Shown piece by piece: positions 17,099 to 25,644 of a DNA stretch of 64,000 nucleotides. The notes under the pieces are model-generated. The model ran no database searches. It was not told the DNA's origin and was given only the letters and a program-made list of their open reading frames with translations. The position numbers and the translations under genes were made by a program. Position 1 is the stretch's first letter, and each line of letters opens with the position of its first letter. The stretch is from Polycyclovorans algicola TG408 (lineage in GTDB: Bacteria > Pseudomonadota > Gammaproteobacteria > Nevskiales > Nevskiaceae): the NCBI RefSeq assembly GCF_000711245.1, contig NZ_JOMH01000001.1:862830-926829 (forward strand). Direction: 5' to 3'.

Positions 17099-18127
17099 AT
17101 GAGCCAAAACCTGAAGGGCATCCAGATCAAAGTGCACGACATGTCGCTGCGCGACGGCATGCACCCCAAGCGTCACCAGATCACGGTGGAGCAGATGAAA
17201 AACATCGCCCAGGGTCTGGACGAGGCAGGCTGTCCACTGATCGAAGTGACCCACGGTGACGGCCTCGGCGGCGCTTCGGTGAACTACGGCTTTGCCGCCG
17301 CCAGCGACGAGGAATACCTGCGCGCCGTCGTGCCGCTGATGAAAAACGCCAAGATTTCGGCACTGCTGCTGCCGGGTATTGGCACCGTGGACCATCTGCG
17401 CATGGCGGCCGACTGCGGCGTCACCACCATTCGTGTGGCCACGCACTGCACCGAAGCGGATGTGTCCGAGCAGCACATCAATCTGGGCCGCGAGATGGGT
17501 TTGGACACCGTGGGCTTTCTGATGATGGCGCACATGATCGCGCCTGAAAAACTCGTCGAGCAGGCGTTGTTGATGGAGTCCTACGGCGCCAACTGCCTGT
17601 ACATCACTGACTCGGCGGGCTACATGCTGCCGGACGATGTCACCGCCCGCGTCGCGCTGCTGCGCGACAAGGCCAAGCCCGAAACCGAGATTGGCTTTCA
17701 TGGCCATCACAACCTCGCCATGGGCGTTGCCAATTCTGTGGCCGCCGTGGCGGCAGGCGCACGCCGCATCGACTGTGCCTGCGGCGGCATGGGCGCAGGC
17801 GCGGGCAACACGCCCATGGAAGTGTTCGTGGCCGTGTGCAATCGCATGGGCATCGAAACCGGTGTGGACGTGTTCAAGATCTCCGATGTCGCCGAAGACC
17901 GGGTCACCCCGATTCTCGACTTCCCGGTTCGCATTGATCGCAACTCGCTGACCTTGGGTTATGCCGGTGTGTACTCGTCATTCCTGCTGTTCGCCAAGCG
18001 GGCTGAAGCCAAATACGGCGTGTCGGCCCGCGACATTCTTGTGGAAATGGGGCGGCGCAAGACCGTGGGTGGTCAGGAAGACATGATTGAAGATGTGGCA
18101 CTTGATCTTGCCCGCGCCAAAGCTTGA
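17099..18127 (+). CDS. mhpE: 4-hydroxy-2-oxovalerate aldolase
   Basis: Splits 4-hydroxy-2-oxovalerate (or its alkyl homologue) to pyruvate and an aldehyde; 342 residues. The TIM barrel has the metal and substrate motif [11 protein letters not shown] near residue 17, HGHHN for metal binding, and the DmpG-type C-terminal communication domain. Homologues are MhpE, BphI, DmpG, XylK and CmtG. The start has AAGGAG 8 bases upstream. It pairs with mhpF and is separated from it by a REP-like repeat. Confidence 0.93.
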   Translation: MSQNLKGIQIKVHDMSLRDGMHPKRHQITVEQMKNIAQGLDEAGCPLIEVTHGDGLGGASVNYGFAAASDEEYLRAVVPLMKNAKISALLLPGIGTVDHLRMAADCGVTTIRVATHCTEADVSEQHINLGREMGLDTVGFLMMAHMIAPEKLVEQALLMESYGANCLYITDSAGYMLPDDVTARVALLRDKAKPETEIGFHGHHNLAMGVANSVAAVAAGARRIDCACGGMGAGAGNTPMEVFVAVCNRMGIETGVDVFKISDVAEDRVTPILDFPVRIDRNSLTLGYAGVYSSFLLFAKRAEAKYGVSARDILVEMGRRKTVGGQEDMIEDVALDLARAKA

Positions 18128-18161
18128 GCCGTCCGCCGTATTTCCGGATTGAGGAGTCCGC

Positions 18162-19856
18162 ATGACATCGAGTGAAGTCCTGGCCTTTGCCGCCGCCCGC
18201 GATCTGCTGATCACCCATCGGCTGGATTACGCCAAGGCGATGGCCGAGTTCCGCTGGCCGGTGCTGCCCGAGTTCAACTGGGCGCTGGATCACTTTGATG
18301 CGCTCGCCAAGGGCAATCAGCGCGCCGCACTGCGCATCGTGGACGAGTCCGGCGCCGAGCTCAGCCGCAGTTTTGAGGACCTGCGTGTCGCCTCCAACCG
18401 CGCGGCCAATTTCCTGCGCGAGCAGGGCATCCGCCGCGGCGACCGACTGCTGGTGATGCTGCCCAACCGCGTCGAGTTGTGGGAGCTGATGCTGGCGGCG
18501 ATGAAGATTGGTGCGGTGCTCAGCCCCGCCACCACGCTGCTGTCCGAGGCCGACCTGCGCGATCGCATCACGCGCGGCCAGATGCGCGGCGTCATCGTCG
18601 ATACCGATTACGTCGAGCGCTTTGCCGGCCTCGCCGATGACTGTATCCGCATCCAGGTCAATGGTGAGCAGTCCGGCTGGACGGACTATGCCGGCTCGGT
18701 CGCGTCGTCCGAGCGTTTCCAGCCCGACGGCATGACGCCGTCCAGCGACCCCTGCGTGCTGTATTTCACCTCGGGCACCACCTCGAAGCCGAAGATGGTG
18801 TTGCACACCCACTACAGCTACCCGGTGGGGCATTTGTCGACCCTGTACTGGCTGGGGCTGCAGCCCGACGACGTGCACCTCAACATCAGCTCGCCCGGCT
18901 GGGCCAAGCACGCGTGGAGCTGCTTTTTCGCGCCATGGACGGTGGGCGCCACCATCTTCATCTACAACCAGGGCCGCTTCGACGCGGCAAAGACCCTGGA
19001 CACGCTGGTGCGCTGCGGCGTGACCACGCTCTGCGCGCCGCCGACCGCGTGGCGTTCGCTGATTCTGCAAAACCTGTCGCAATATCCGGTCAAGCTGCGT
19101 GAGCTGGTCAGCGCCGGTGAGCCACTCAACCCCGAGGTGATCGAGCGCGTGAAAGCCGCCTGGGGCCTGACCATCCGCGAGGGCTATGGCCAGACCGAAT
19201 CGACCGCCATGCTCGGCAACCCGCCGGGCCAGCCGCTGCGCTACGGCTCCATGGGCCGCCCCCTGCCGGGCTACGCGCTGGACTTGCTCGATACCGACGG
19301 CCAGTCCGCCGACGAGGGCGAGGTGTCGGTGCGGCTCAACCCGCGCCCGGCCGGGGTGATGGCCGGGTATGTCGGCGATGCCGAGAAAACCCGCATGGCG
19401 CTGGGCGGGAGTCATTACGGCACTGGCGATGTTGCCTCACGCGATGCCGACGGGTTTTTCTGGTTCGTAGGTCGCACCGATGACGTGTTCAAGTCCAGCG
19501 ACTACCGCATCTCGCCGTTCGAGCTGGAAAGCGCGCTGATGGAATGCGACCTGGTCGCCGAGTCGGCAGTGGTTGAAAGCCCTGACGCCAAGCGCCTCTG
19601 CGTGCCCAAGGCCTGCGTGATTCTCAAACCCGGCGTGGCGGCCAGTGCCGACACGGCGCGCAGCATTCTGAAGTTCACCCGCGAGCGCTTGGCGCCGTAT
19701 CAGAAGATTCGTGTGATCGAGTTCTGCGAGGAGTTGCCCAAGACCGTCTCCGGCAAGATTCGTCGTACCGACTTGCGCGCGGCTGAAGCCGCCCAGCGGG
19801 CCAGCGGCGCGCGCGGTACGCAGGAATTTTTTGAAACCGATTTCACCGACAGTTGA
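18162..19856 (+). CDS. AMP-forming acyl-CoA synthetase
   Basis: ANL-superfamily ligase, 564 residues, that activates a carboxylate as an acyl-AMP and then acyl-CoA. The P-loop is YFTSGTTSKPK; the later motifs are EGYGQTES, GDVASRDADGFFWFVGR and PKTVSGKIRR (catalytic Lys near the end). The layout resembles acetyl-CoA or medium-chain acyl-CoA synthetases (ACSM group) or benzoate-CoA-ligase-like enzymes. From memory, the Pseudomonas putida p-cymene operon also contains an acetyl-CoA synthetase gene (cymE), so a role with the short-chain acid released by the hydrolase (such as isobutyrate) is plausible. Substrate not shown. Confidence 0.8.
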   Translation: MTSSEVLAFAAARDLLITHRLDYAKAMAEFRWPVLPEFNWALDHFDALAKGNQRAALRIVDESGAELSRSFEDLRVASNRAANFLREQGIRRGDRLLVMLPNRVELWELMLAAMKIGAVLSPATTLLSEADLRDRITRGQMRGVIVDTDYVERFAGLADDCIRIQVNGEQSGWTDYAGSVASSERFQPDGMTPSSDPCVLYFTSGTTSKPKMVLHTHYSYPVGHLSTLYWLGLQPDDVHLNISSPGWAKHAWSCFFAPWTVGATIFIYNQGRFDAAKTLDTLVRCGVTTLCAPPTAWRSLILQNLSQYPVKLRELVSAGEPLNPEVIERVKAAWGLTIREGYGQTESTAMLGNPPGQPLRYGSMGRPLPGYALDLLDTDGQSADEGEVSVRLNPRPAGVMAGYVGDAEKTRMALGGSHYGTGDVASRDADGFFWFVGRTDDVFKSSDYRISPFELESALMECDLVAESAVVESPDAKRLCVPKACVILKPGVAASADTARSILKFTRERLAPYQKIRVIEFCEELPKTVSGKIRRTDLRAAEAAQRASGARGTQEFFETDFTDS

Positions 19857-19922
19857 TCGCGGGACAACAGACGCTCGGCCCAAACGGCTTGCTGAGCGAA
19901 ACCGATTAGAGAGGAGAGGCTG

Positions 19923-21212
19923 ATGAACCAACCGACCATGAACGAGCAACCCATCGTCTGGCACGAAGCCGACAATCACCGCTTCAAGGTGAACCGCAGC
20001 GGCTTCACCGACCCGGCGATTTTCGAGCAGGAATACGAGAAGATTTTCGCCAAGTGCTGGCTCTATGTCGGCCACGACTCCGAGCTGGTCAAGCCCGGCG
20101 ATTTCGTGACCCGCATCATCGCCAAGCGCAACATCCTGTTCACCCGCGACAAACAGAACAAGGTCAACGCGCTGTTCAACACCTGTCCGCACCGCGGTGC
20201 GCAGGTCTGCCGCGAGGCCAAGGGCAACGCCAAGAGCTTTCAGTGCTTCTATCACGGCTGGGTGTTCGGCAACGACGGCGCGCTGAAGAGCCAGCCGGGC
20301 AGCGAGTGCTACCCCGAAGACTTCAATGCCGACGGCGCCGCCAACCTGGTGCCGGTGCCACGGCTCGACGTGTATCGCGGCTTCTGGTTCATCTGCTTCG
20401 ATCCCAATGTGGAGTCGCTCAGCGACTATCTGGCCGGTGCCAAGGAGTGGATCGACATCATTGCCGACCAGTCCGAGGTCGGCATGTCGCTGGTCGGCGG
20501 CACGCAGGAGTACCAGATTCGCGCCAACTGGAAGCTGCTGACCGAGAATTCCATCGACGGCTACCACGCGATGAACACCCACGCGACCTACGTCGACTAC
20601 CTGAAAAACATGCAGGGCAGCATGAGTCCGGTGCCGTTTGACGGCACCGGCTACGACCTTGGCAATGGCCACGCGGTGATCGAGTACAAGGCGCCGTGGG
20701 GCCGCCCGGTGGCGCAGTGGATTCCGCTCTGGGGCGAAGAGGGCAAGGTCGAGCTGAACAAGGTCAAGGCCCGTCTGGTCGAGCGCTTCGGCGAGGAACG
20801 TGCCGACCGCATCGCCACGCTCAATCGCAACATGTTCATCTTCCCGAATCTGGTGATCAACGACATCATGGCGATCACCATCCGCACCTATTTCCCCACT
20901 GCGCCGGACGCCATGCAGATCTCCGCGTGGGCGTTGGCGCCGGAGGATGAAAGCCCCTGGGCGCGCAAGTTCCGCCTGTCGAACTTCCTCGAATTTCTTG
21001 GCCCCGGCGGCTTCGCAACGCCGGATGACGTCGAGGCGTTGGAGCAGTGCCAGCGCGGCTACAACGCGATGAAGGAAGCGCCATGGAACGACATCTCCAA
21101 GGGCATGATCAAGGAGAAGGTCAACTACGACGACGAGCTGCAGATGCGCGTGTTCTGGAGCGAGTGGCAACGCCGCACCGGCGCCCGCGTGCCGACCCAG
21201 GGAGGTGTGTAA
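19923..21212 (+). CDS. cmtAb: p-Cumate-dioxygenase-like large subunit
   Basis: Alpha subunit of a ring-hydroxylating dioxygenase, 429 residues. Rieske ligands: C88-x-H90 and C108-x2-H111. Mononuclear iron histidines 215 and 220 lie in [25 protein letters not shown] and the pattern of neighbours (separate Rieske ferredoxin, VOC extradiol enzyme, SDR, hydrolase, mhpDEF) fit p-cumate 2,3-dioxygenase (CmtAb). Other acid-type dioxygenases, such as substituted benzoate enzymes, are possible. It is clearly distinct from the XylX-type subunit at 8.3 kb. The stop overlaps the beta-subunit start by one base. Confidence 0.7.
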   Translation: MNQPTMNEQPIVWHEADNHRFKVNRSGFTDPAIFEQEYEKIFAKCWLYVGHDSELVKPGDFVTRIIAKRNILFTRDKQNKVNALFNTCPHRGAQVCREAKGNAKSFQCFYHGWVFGNDGALKSQPGSECYPEDFNADGAANLVPVPRLDVYRGFWFICFDPNVESLSDYLAGAKEWIDIIADQSEVGMSLVGGTQEYQIRANWKLLTENSIDGYHAMNTHATYVDYLKNMQGSMSPVPFDGTGYDLGNGHAVIEYKAPWGRPVAQWIPLWGEEGKVELNKVKARLVERFGEERADRIATLNRNMFIFPNLVINDIMAITIRTYFPTAPDAMQISAWALAPEDESPWARKFRLSNFLEFLGPGGFATPDDVEALEQCQRGYNAMKEAPWNDISKGMIKEKVNYDDELQMRVFWSEWQRRTGARVPTQGGV

Positions 21213-21703
21213 TGAACATCGACACCGTGACCCGCGAGCAGGTCGAAGACTTCATGTTCCTCGAGGCCGAGATGCTCGACGAATGGCGCCTCAAGGAATG
21301 GCTGGACCTGTTCACCGCCGATGGCTGCTACTACGTGCCGACCACCGATTCGGCGCCCAATGCGTCGCCGGATGACTCGCTGTTTTACGTTGCCGATGAC
21401 CGTTTCCGGCTGGAACAGCGCGTTGAGCGTTTGCTCAAGCGCACCGCGCACGCCGAGTTTCCGCGCTCCAAAACCCGTCATCTGGTCAGCAACGTGCGCA
21501 TCCGTGGCCGCAAGGATGACGAGCTGGACGTGGGCGCCGCCGTGCTGACGTATCGCACCAAGATGGGCCTCACCGAAACCTATATCGGCAGCTATCGCTA
21601 CCGCATCGCGGTCACGCCCGACGGCCTGCGCATCCGCGAGAAGCGCTGCGTGCTCGACATGGATGGCTTAAAGCCGAACGGTCGCATCAGCATCATTCTT
21701 TGA
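21212..21703 (+). CDS. cmtAc: p-Cumate-dioxygenase-like small subunit
   Basis: Beta subunit, 163 residues, cone-shaped NTF2-like fold. EAEMLDEWRLKEWLDLFT and YVPTTDSAPN near the start and KTRHLVSNVRI in the middle are family features. The start ATG shares its A with the stop of the alpha-subunit gene, so they are translated together. A long hairpin element begins in its own stop codon (21701-21703). Confidence 0.75.
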   Translation: MNIDTVTREQVEDFMFLEAEMLDEWRLKEWLDLFTADGCYYVPTTDSAPNASPDDSLFYVADDRFRLEQRVERLLKRTAHAEFPRSKTRHLVSNVRIRGRKDDELDVGAAVLTYRTKMGLTETYIGSYRYRIAVTPDGLRIREKRCVLDMDGLKPNGRISIIL

Positions 21704-21844
21704 AACATGGTCATGAACCTACTGCGCTCGGCATTTGGGCCTTCTGCGCTGCTCGGAAGCCTCATTGATTTACACATCAACTCCGGTTCCTGCGCTGCTC
21801 GAAGGCCCAAATGCCTTCGCTCGCTACGGTTCCTGACCATGTTT
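21703..21844. repeat. Long hairpin element, copy 1 (142 bp)
   Basis: Ends are AAACATGGTCA (21703-21713) and its exact complement TGACCATGTTT (21834-21844). Inside, GGCATTTGGGCCTTC on the left pairs with GAAGGCCCAAATGCC on the right, and the centre TGATTTACACATCA is again palindromic. Shared features with the element at 35870-36059: ACTGCGCTCG on the left and TTCGCTCGCTACG on the right. The first base is the last base of the upstream stop codon. Likely a folding RNA element or MITE-like repeat. Confidence 0.8.
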
Positions 21845-21855
21845 GGAGCGATTCG

Positions 21856-22770
21856 ATGAACATCCCCTTCCGCTACCGCCGCCTCGGCTATGTGGCGCTC
21901 AACGTCACCGACCTTGCGCGCAGCACTGACTATTACCGCGACCTGGTCGGCTTGACGGTCAGCGAATCCAGCGACGCCTTCGCCGCGCTGCGCTGCTCGC
22001 GTGACCATCACAACGTGTTGCTGTATCCGGCGGGCGAGCCCGGCCTCAAGCGCATCGGCTTCGAGCTGGAAAGTGCCGCCGATCTGGCCGCCGCGCAGCA
22101 GCATGTCGAGGCGCTGGGGCTGGTAATCGAGCCCGTCTCGGCCGAGGAGCTTAAGGCCCTGCGCACGGTGGCGGCCTTCCGCTTCCGCCTGCCGGACTCG
22201 GGCATCTGCTTCGAGTTCTTCGTGCAGATGATGCAGATGGCCAAGGCCTACACGCCCACTGTGAGCAAGATCGAACGGCTGGGTCACGTGGTGATCAACG
22301 TGCAGGACTTCGACGGTGCGCTGGGGTGGCTCACCGACAAACTGGGTTTCAAGGTCTCGGACTTCGTGCCCGGCTTTGCGGCGTTTCTACGGGCCTATCC
22401 AAACCCGCTGCACCACTCGCTGGCGATTTTGGCGGGTGCCGACAACCACCTGAACCACGTCAATTTTATGGTCACCGATGTCGATGATGTCGGTCGGGCG
22501 ATGAACCGGATGAAGCAGAACGACGTCGAGATCGTGTTCGGGCCCGGGCGCCACCAGCCCTCTGAAAGCATTTTCCTGTACTTCCTCGACCCGGACCGGA
22601 TGACCGTGGAATACAGCTTCGGCATGGAAACCTTCCCCGAGCAGGGCGCACGTGAAGCGCGGCTGCTGGAGCCGGTGCCAGGCACGCTGGACAGTTGGGG
22701 CAGCGTGCCGACGCCCGCGTTTGGCAAGGTCGGCCAGATCGAACAGCGCCCCGAGCAGGCTGACGCATGA
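21856..22770 (+). CDS. cmtC: Type I extradiol dioxygenase (dihydroxycumate type)
   Basis: Two-module VOC-family extradiol ring-cleavage enzyme, 304 residues, expected to cleave 2,3-dihydroxy-p-cumate or a related dihydroxybenzoate. The iron ligand pattern His-His-Glu is present in the C-terminal module: RLGHVVINVQD, LNHVNFMVTD and MTVEYSFG. It differs strongly from the XylE-type enzyme at 11.7 kb, which suggests a different substrate class. The ATG at 21856 follows TTGGAGCG. It lies directly after the hairpin element and overlaps the next gene by 4 bases (ATGA). Confidence 0.7.
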   Translation: MNIPFRYRRLGYVALNVTDLARSTDYYRDLVGLTVSESSDAFAALRCSRDHHNVLLYPAGEPGLKRIGFELESAADLAAAQQHVEALGLVIEPVSAEELKALRTVAAFRFRLPDSGICFEFFVQMMQMAKAYTPTVSKIERLGHVVINVQDFDGALGWLTDKLGFKVSDFVPGFAAFLRAYPNPLHHSLAILAGADNHLNHVNFMVTDVDDVGRAMNRMKQNDVEIVFGPGRHQPSESIFLYFLDPDRMTVEYSFGMETFPEQGAREARLLEPVPGTLDSWGSVPTPAFGKVGQIEQRPEQADA

Positions 22771-23519
22771 GGTTCGACGGCCGTGTGGCGGTGATCACCG
22801 GTGCCGGACGCGGCATCGGCTTGGCCGTCGCCGAGCGCTTTGCCCGCGAAGGTGCCCGGTTGGTGCTCGGTGATCTGGATGCCGCCACCGTTGAGGCGGC
22901 GGCTGCGCAGTTACGCAAGCAGGGGGCCGAGGTGGTGACGGTGGCGGGTGACCTGTCTGACCAGGCCGTCGCCGAGCGCACCATCGCTGCCGCCACCGAG
23001 CATTTCGGCACCGTCGACATCCTCGTCAACAACGCCGGCGGCGGCATTCTGCGGCCCTTCCTCGAGCACACGCCCGACACCTTGCGCGCCACGATTGATC
23101 GCAACCTGTGGACCTGCATCTGGTGCTGCTGGTTGGCGCTGCCGATCATGAAAGCCAGGGGCTACGGCCGGATCGTCAATCTGGGCGCCGACTCGGTGCG
23201 TAACGGTCTGTTCGACCACGCCGCCTACAACGCCGCCAAGGGCGGCATGCACGGCATGACCACCGGGCTGGCGCGCGAGTTTGCCCGTGACGGCATTACC
23301 GTCAACACCGTGGCGCCCTGTGTGGTGGCGACGCCGCAGCTGGAGGAGGTGGCGAAAGCCAATCCCGAGCTGGTGCGCAAGGTCACCGAGATCGTGCCCA
23401 TGGGGCGCCCCGGCACCATGGCCGAGATCGCGTCGATGGTCACTTACCTGGCTACCGAGGAGGCGTCCTTTGTAACGGGTCAAGTCATCAGTGTGAACGG
23501 CGGCACCACCATGCTGTGA
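22767..23519 (+). CDS. cmtB: cis-Dihydrodiol dehydrogenase, SDR family
   Basis: Short-chain dehydrogenase, 250 residues, which should rearomatise the cis-diol made by the dioxygenase. Motifs: ITGAGRGIGLAVAERF for NAD binding, NNAGG, and catalytic Ser and Tyr-x3-Lys in GADSVRNG and YNAAKGG. The C-terminus GQVISVNGGTTML is standard. Position between the dioxygenase and extradiol genes and the ferredoxin gene supports 2,3-dihydroxy-2,3-dihydro-cumate dehydrogenase (CmtB). It could perhaps also serve the XylXY product, since no XylL is present. Confidence 0.7.
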   Translation: MRFDGRVAVITGAGRGIGLAVAERFAREGARLVLGDLDAATVEAAAAQLRKQGAEVVTVAGDLSDQAVAERTIAAATEHFGTVDILVNNAGGGILRPFLEHTPDTLRATIDRNLWTCIWCCWLALPIMKARGYGRIVNLGADSVRNGLFDHAAYNAAKGGMHGMTTGLAREFARDGITVNTVAPCVVATPQLEEVAKANPELVRKVTEIVPMGRPGTMAEIASMVTYLATEEASFVTGQVISVNGGTTML

Positions 23520-23541
23520 ACCCATTCAAATTCTTTTAGCC

Positions 23542-23856
23542 ATGACCCAGACCCATCCCCTGCTCGCGACCTCCGAACTGCTCGAAGGCGAGATCAAAAG
23601 TGCCACCCTGCCGGACGGCACCGTGGTGGCGCTCTATAACGTCAACGGCACTTACTACGTGACCGACGACACCTGCACCCACGAAGAAGCCTCGCTGTCG
23701 GACGAGGGCATGATCGACGGCGACCAGGTAGTCTGCGGCTGGCACTTCTGCGGCTTCGACATTGCCTCCGGCGCGGCCATGGCCTCGCCCTGCAGCGAGC
23801 CGCTGAAGACCTATGTCGTGTCGGTCATCGACGACGTGGTTCATGTCGCGCTCTGA
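23542..23856 (+). CDS. cmtAd: Rieske-type ferredoxin of the cumate dioxygenase
   Basis: Small Rieske [2Fe-2S] protein, 104 residues. Ligands: CTH in DDTCTHEEASLS and CGWH in VVCGWHFCGFD, the C-x-H and C-x2-H pair. It transfers electrons from a reductase (CmtAa type, not found in the window) to the dioxygenase alpha subunit. The start follows a weak ribosome-binding region. The 3' end overlaps the TetR gene by 14 bp. Confidence 0.8.
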   Translation: MTQTHPLLATSELLEGEIKSATLPDGTVVALYNVNGTYYVTDDTCTHEEASLSDEGMIDGDQVVCGWHFCGFDIASGAAMASPCSEPLKTYVVSVIDDVVHVAL

Positions 23857-24553
23857 GCTGATCACTGGCGCCCTGGGGTCGGTTCTCCCGGGGGTCGCCA
23901 AAAAACGCGTGCCGTCGCGGCCCAAACGCCGAACACAGGCCGAGCGCTCCGACGCCACCCAGCTCAAGGTCATCGAAGCCGCGGCCGCAGTGCTGCGCCG
24001 CAAGGGCTACGCGGGGTTTCGCACCGACGAGGTGGCGCGTGTCGCCAAGGTGTCGCGCGGTGCGCAGCAGCATCACTTTCCGACCAAGGACAGTCTGGTA
24101 CTGGCCACCGCCGCGCACCTGTTGCGTGATGGCTTGGCGCGCGGCCAGGCGCGCGCCGCCAAGGCCCATGAAGCCGCAGACCCCATCGAAGCCATCATCG
24201 AAGACTGCATGGACTTCTTTTTGGGGCCCGACTTCAGCGTCATGCTCGACCTGGTCATGGCCGGCAGCAAGGACCGCGCGCTGCGCGACCAGATTTATGG
24301 CTACACCCGCGAAAGCCGCCTCGGCGTCGAACAGGCTTGGCTGGACGTGCTGGTCGCCCGCGGCCTGCCGCAGGACAAGGCCGAGAAGGTGCTGTGGCTG
24401 ACCATCAGCGTGGTGCGCGGCCTGTCGGTACGCGCGCTGTGGCAGCACGACGACGCACTGTTCCGCAGTCTGCTCGACGAGTGGAAATTGATATTGGCTG
24501 GGCACCTTAAGTTGCTGGATGGCGGGGCCGGTAACCGGTCCTCCAAACGATGA
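23843..24553 (+). CDS. TetR-family repressor inside the meta-cleavage block
   Basis: 236 residues. The N-terminal helix-turn-helix spans about 35-85: LKVIEAAAAVLRRKGYAGF, then TDEVARVAKVSRGAQQHHF. The remainder is a helical ligand domain (DPIEAIIEDCMDFFLG). In P. putida F1 the cumate and cymene operons are controlled by CymR, also TetR family, so a similar role sensing the acid substrate is plausible. The start is ATG inside the ferredoxin gene; a later start is possible, since the first 30 residues are low-complexity and basic. Targets may include the inverted repeat at 15976 or the palindrome at 24608. Confidence 0.75.
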   Translation: MSRSELITGALGSVLPGVAKKRVPSRPKRRTQAERSDATQLKVIEAAAAVLRRKGYAGFRTDEVARVAKVSRGAQQHHFPTKDSLVLATAAHLLRDGLARGQARAAKAHEAADPIEAIIEDCMDFFLGPDFSVMLDLVMAGSKDRALRDQIYGYTRESRLGVEQAWLDVLVARGLPQDKAEKVLWLTISVVRGLSVRALWQHDDALFRSLLDEWKLILAGHLKLLDGGAGNRSSKR

Positions 24554-24582
24554 AGAGGGTTGTGTAGTGGTTGCGGTTTACG

Positions 24583-24748
24583 CCCCTCGCCCGCTTGCGG
24601 GAGAGGGGCAAACGTATACGTTTGCGGGGAGAGGGCGGCGCCCGAAGGGGCCGGGGGTTTTGGCGAAGTCCTCCGCGCCTGCGGCGCGCCCTCTCCCCAC
24701 CACCCGCTTTGCGGGTGGTTCCCCCCTCTCCCGCAAGCGGGCGAGGGG
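24583..24748. repeat. REP-like palindromic repeat, copy 2
   Basis: A perfect 26-bp inverted repeat: positions 24583-24608 and 24723-24748 are exact reverse complements (core CCCGCTTGCGG/CCGCAAGCGGG with flanking CCCCTC and GAGAGGGG). The interior holds further CCCTCTCCCC and GGGGAGAGGG units and the palindrome at 24608-24625. It occupies the gap between the TetR gene and the hydrolase gene. Same family as 16976-17075 and 26485-26613. Confidence 0.85.
24608..24625. promoter_or_regulatory. Perfect 18-bp palindrome, candidate operator
   Basis: GCAAACGTATACGTTTGC is its own reverse complement. It lies 55 bp after the TetR gene and 168 bp before the hydrolase gene, inside REP-like repeat 2, but is not present in the other two repeat copies. 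Length and symmetry fit a TetR-type operator; a structural role in the repeat is the alternative. Confidence 0.4.
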
Positions 24749-24792
24749 ACCAAGTCTCGCTACGCGAGCATCACATTAATGGAGAGAAAACG

Positions 24793-25644
24793 ATGAGTCT
24801 CTGGCTCGACATGGTGGGCACCGAAATCCGTTATGTGGACACCCCCACTTACGGCCGCATCCGCATCGCCGAAGCCGGCCCCAAGGGTGCGCCGGTGATC
24901 CTGTTTCAGCACGGTATTGGTGGTCACCTTGAGGCGTACTGCAAAAACCTGATGCCGCTGTCGGACCAGTTTCACTGCATTGCTTTCGACTACGTCGGCC
25001 ACGCGCTGTCCAACCGCAAGGCGATGGACTACAGCCCCAAAGTGCTGGCCGACCAGGTGCGCGAACTGATGGATGTGCTGGGCATCGACAAGGCCCATCT
25101 GTCGGGCGAATCCCTCGGCGGCTGGGTGTCGGGCTTCTTCGCGCTGCAGTTTCCCGAGCGGGTCAACAAGCTGATGCTCAACACCGGCGCCGGCATCCCC
25201 ATCGTTAGCGAGAAAGGCCGCGCCGACATGGCCGACCTGATGGAGCGCTCCAAGAAGGCCGCCGGGGTGGCGCCAACCTACGAGATCGTCAAGCACCGCA
25301 TCGAGTGGCTGATTCACCCCGACAACCACCATCTGGTCACCGACGAGTTGGTGAACCTGCGCCTGCATTACTACCTGATGCCCGAAGGCCTTGAGGTGAC
25401 GCCGCGCGTCAACCGCATGCTGGCCCACCACGATGATTACTTGCTGCCGCTGGAACAGATCACGCAGAAGACGATGATGTTGTGGACGCGCAACAACCCG
25501 ATTCACGACCTTGAATGTGCCGAGGCGGCGGCGAAGCGTCTGCCCAACGCCACGCTCTACGTGATGGAAGCCGACGGCGCGCACTGGCCGCAGTACGAGG
25601 CGCCGGACGAGTTCAACCGCGTCGCTCGCGACTTCTTTTCATGA
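24793..25644 (+). CDS. cmtE: Meta-cleavage product hydrolase (CmtE-like)
   Basis: Alpha/beta-hydrolase, 283 residues. Oxyanion region [16 protein letters not shown], nucleophile elbow SGESLGGW, C-terminal histidine in [10 protein letters not shown]. It should hydrolyse the ring-fission product, after decarboxylation in the cumate route, to a hydroxypentadienoate and a short acid. No decarboxylase (CmtD) is encoded nearby. It differs clearly from the XylF-type hydrolase at 12.7 kb. The ATG has GGAGAG close upstream; the gene overlaps mhpD by 4 bases (ATGA). Confidence 0.7.
   Translation: MSLWLDMVGTEIRYVDTPTYGRIRIAEAGPKGAPVILFQHGIGGHLEAYCKNLMPLSDQFHCIAFDYVGHALSNRKAMDYSPKVLADQVRELMDVLGIDKAHLSGESLGGWVSGFFALQFPERVNKLMLNTGAGIPIVSEKGRADMADLMERSKKAAGVAPTYEIVKHRIEWLIHPDNHHLVTDELVNLRLHYYLMPEGLEVTPRVNRMLAHHDDYLLPLEQITQKTMMLWTRNNPIHDLECAEAAAKRLPNATLYVMEADGAHWPQYEAPDEFNRVARDFFS

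Noticed and set aside
8299-21212. The two dioxygenase large subunits as duplicates of one gene
   Set aside because: They share only family-level motifs, belong to different subtypes, and use different electron-transfer partners (reductase against separate Rieske ferredoxin).
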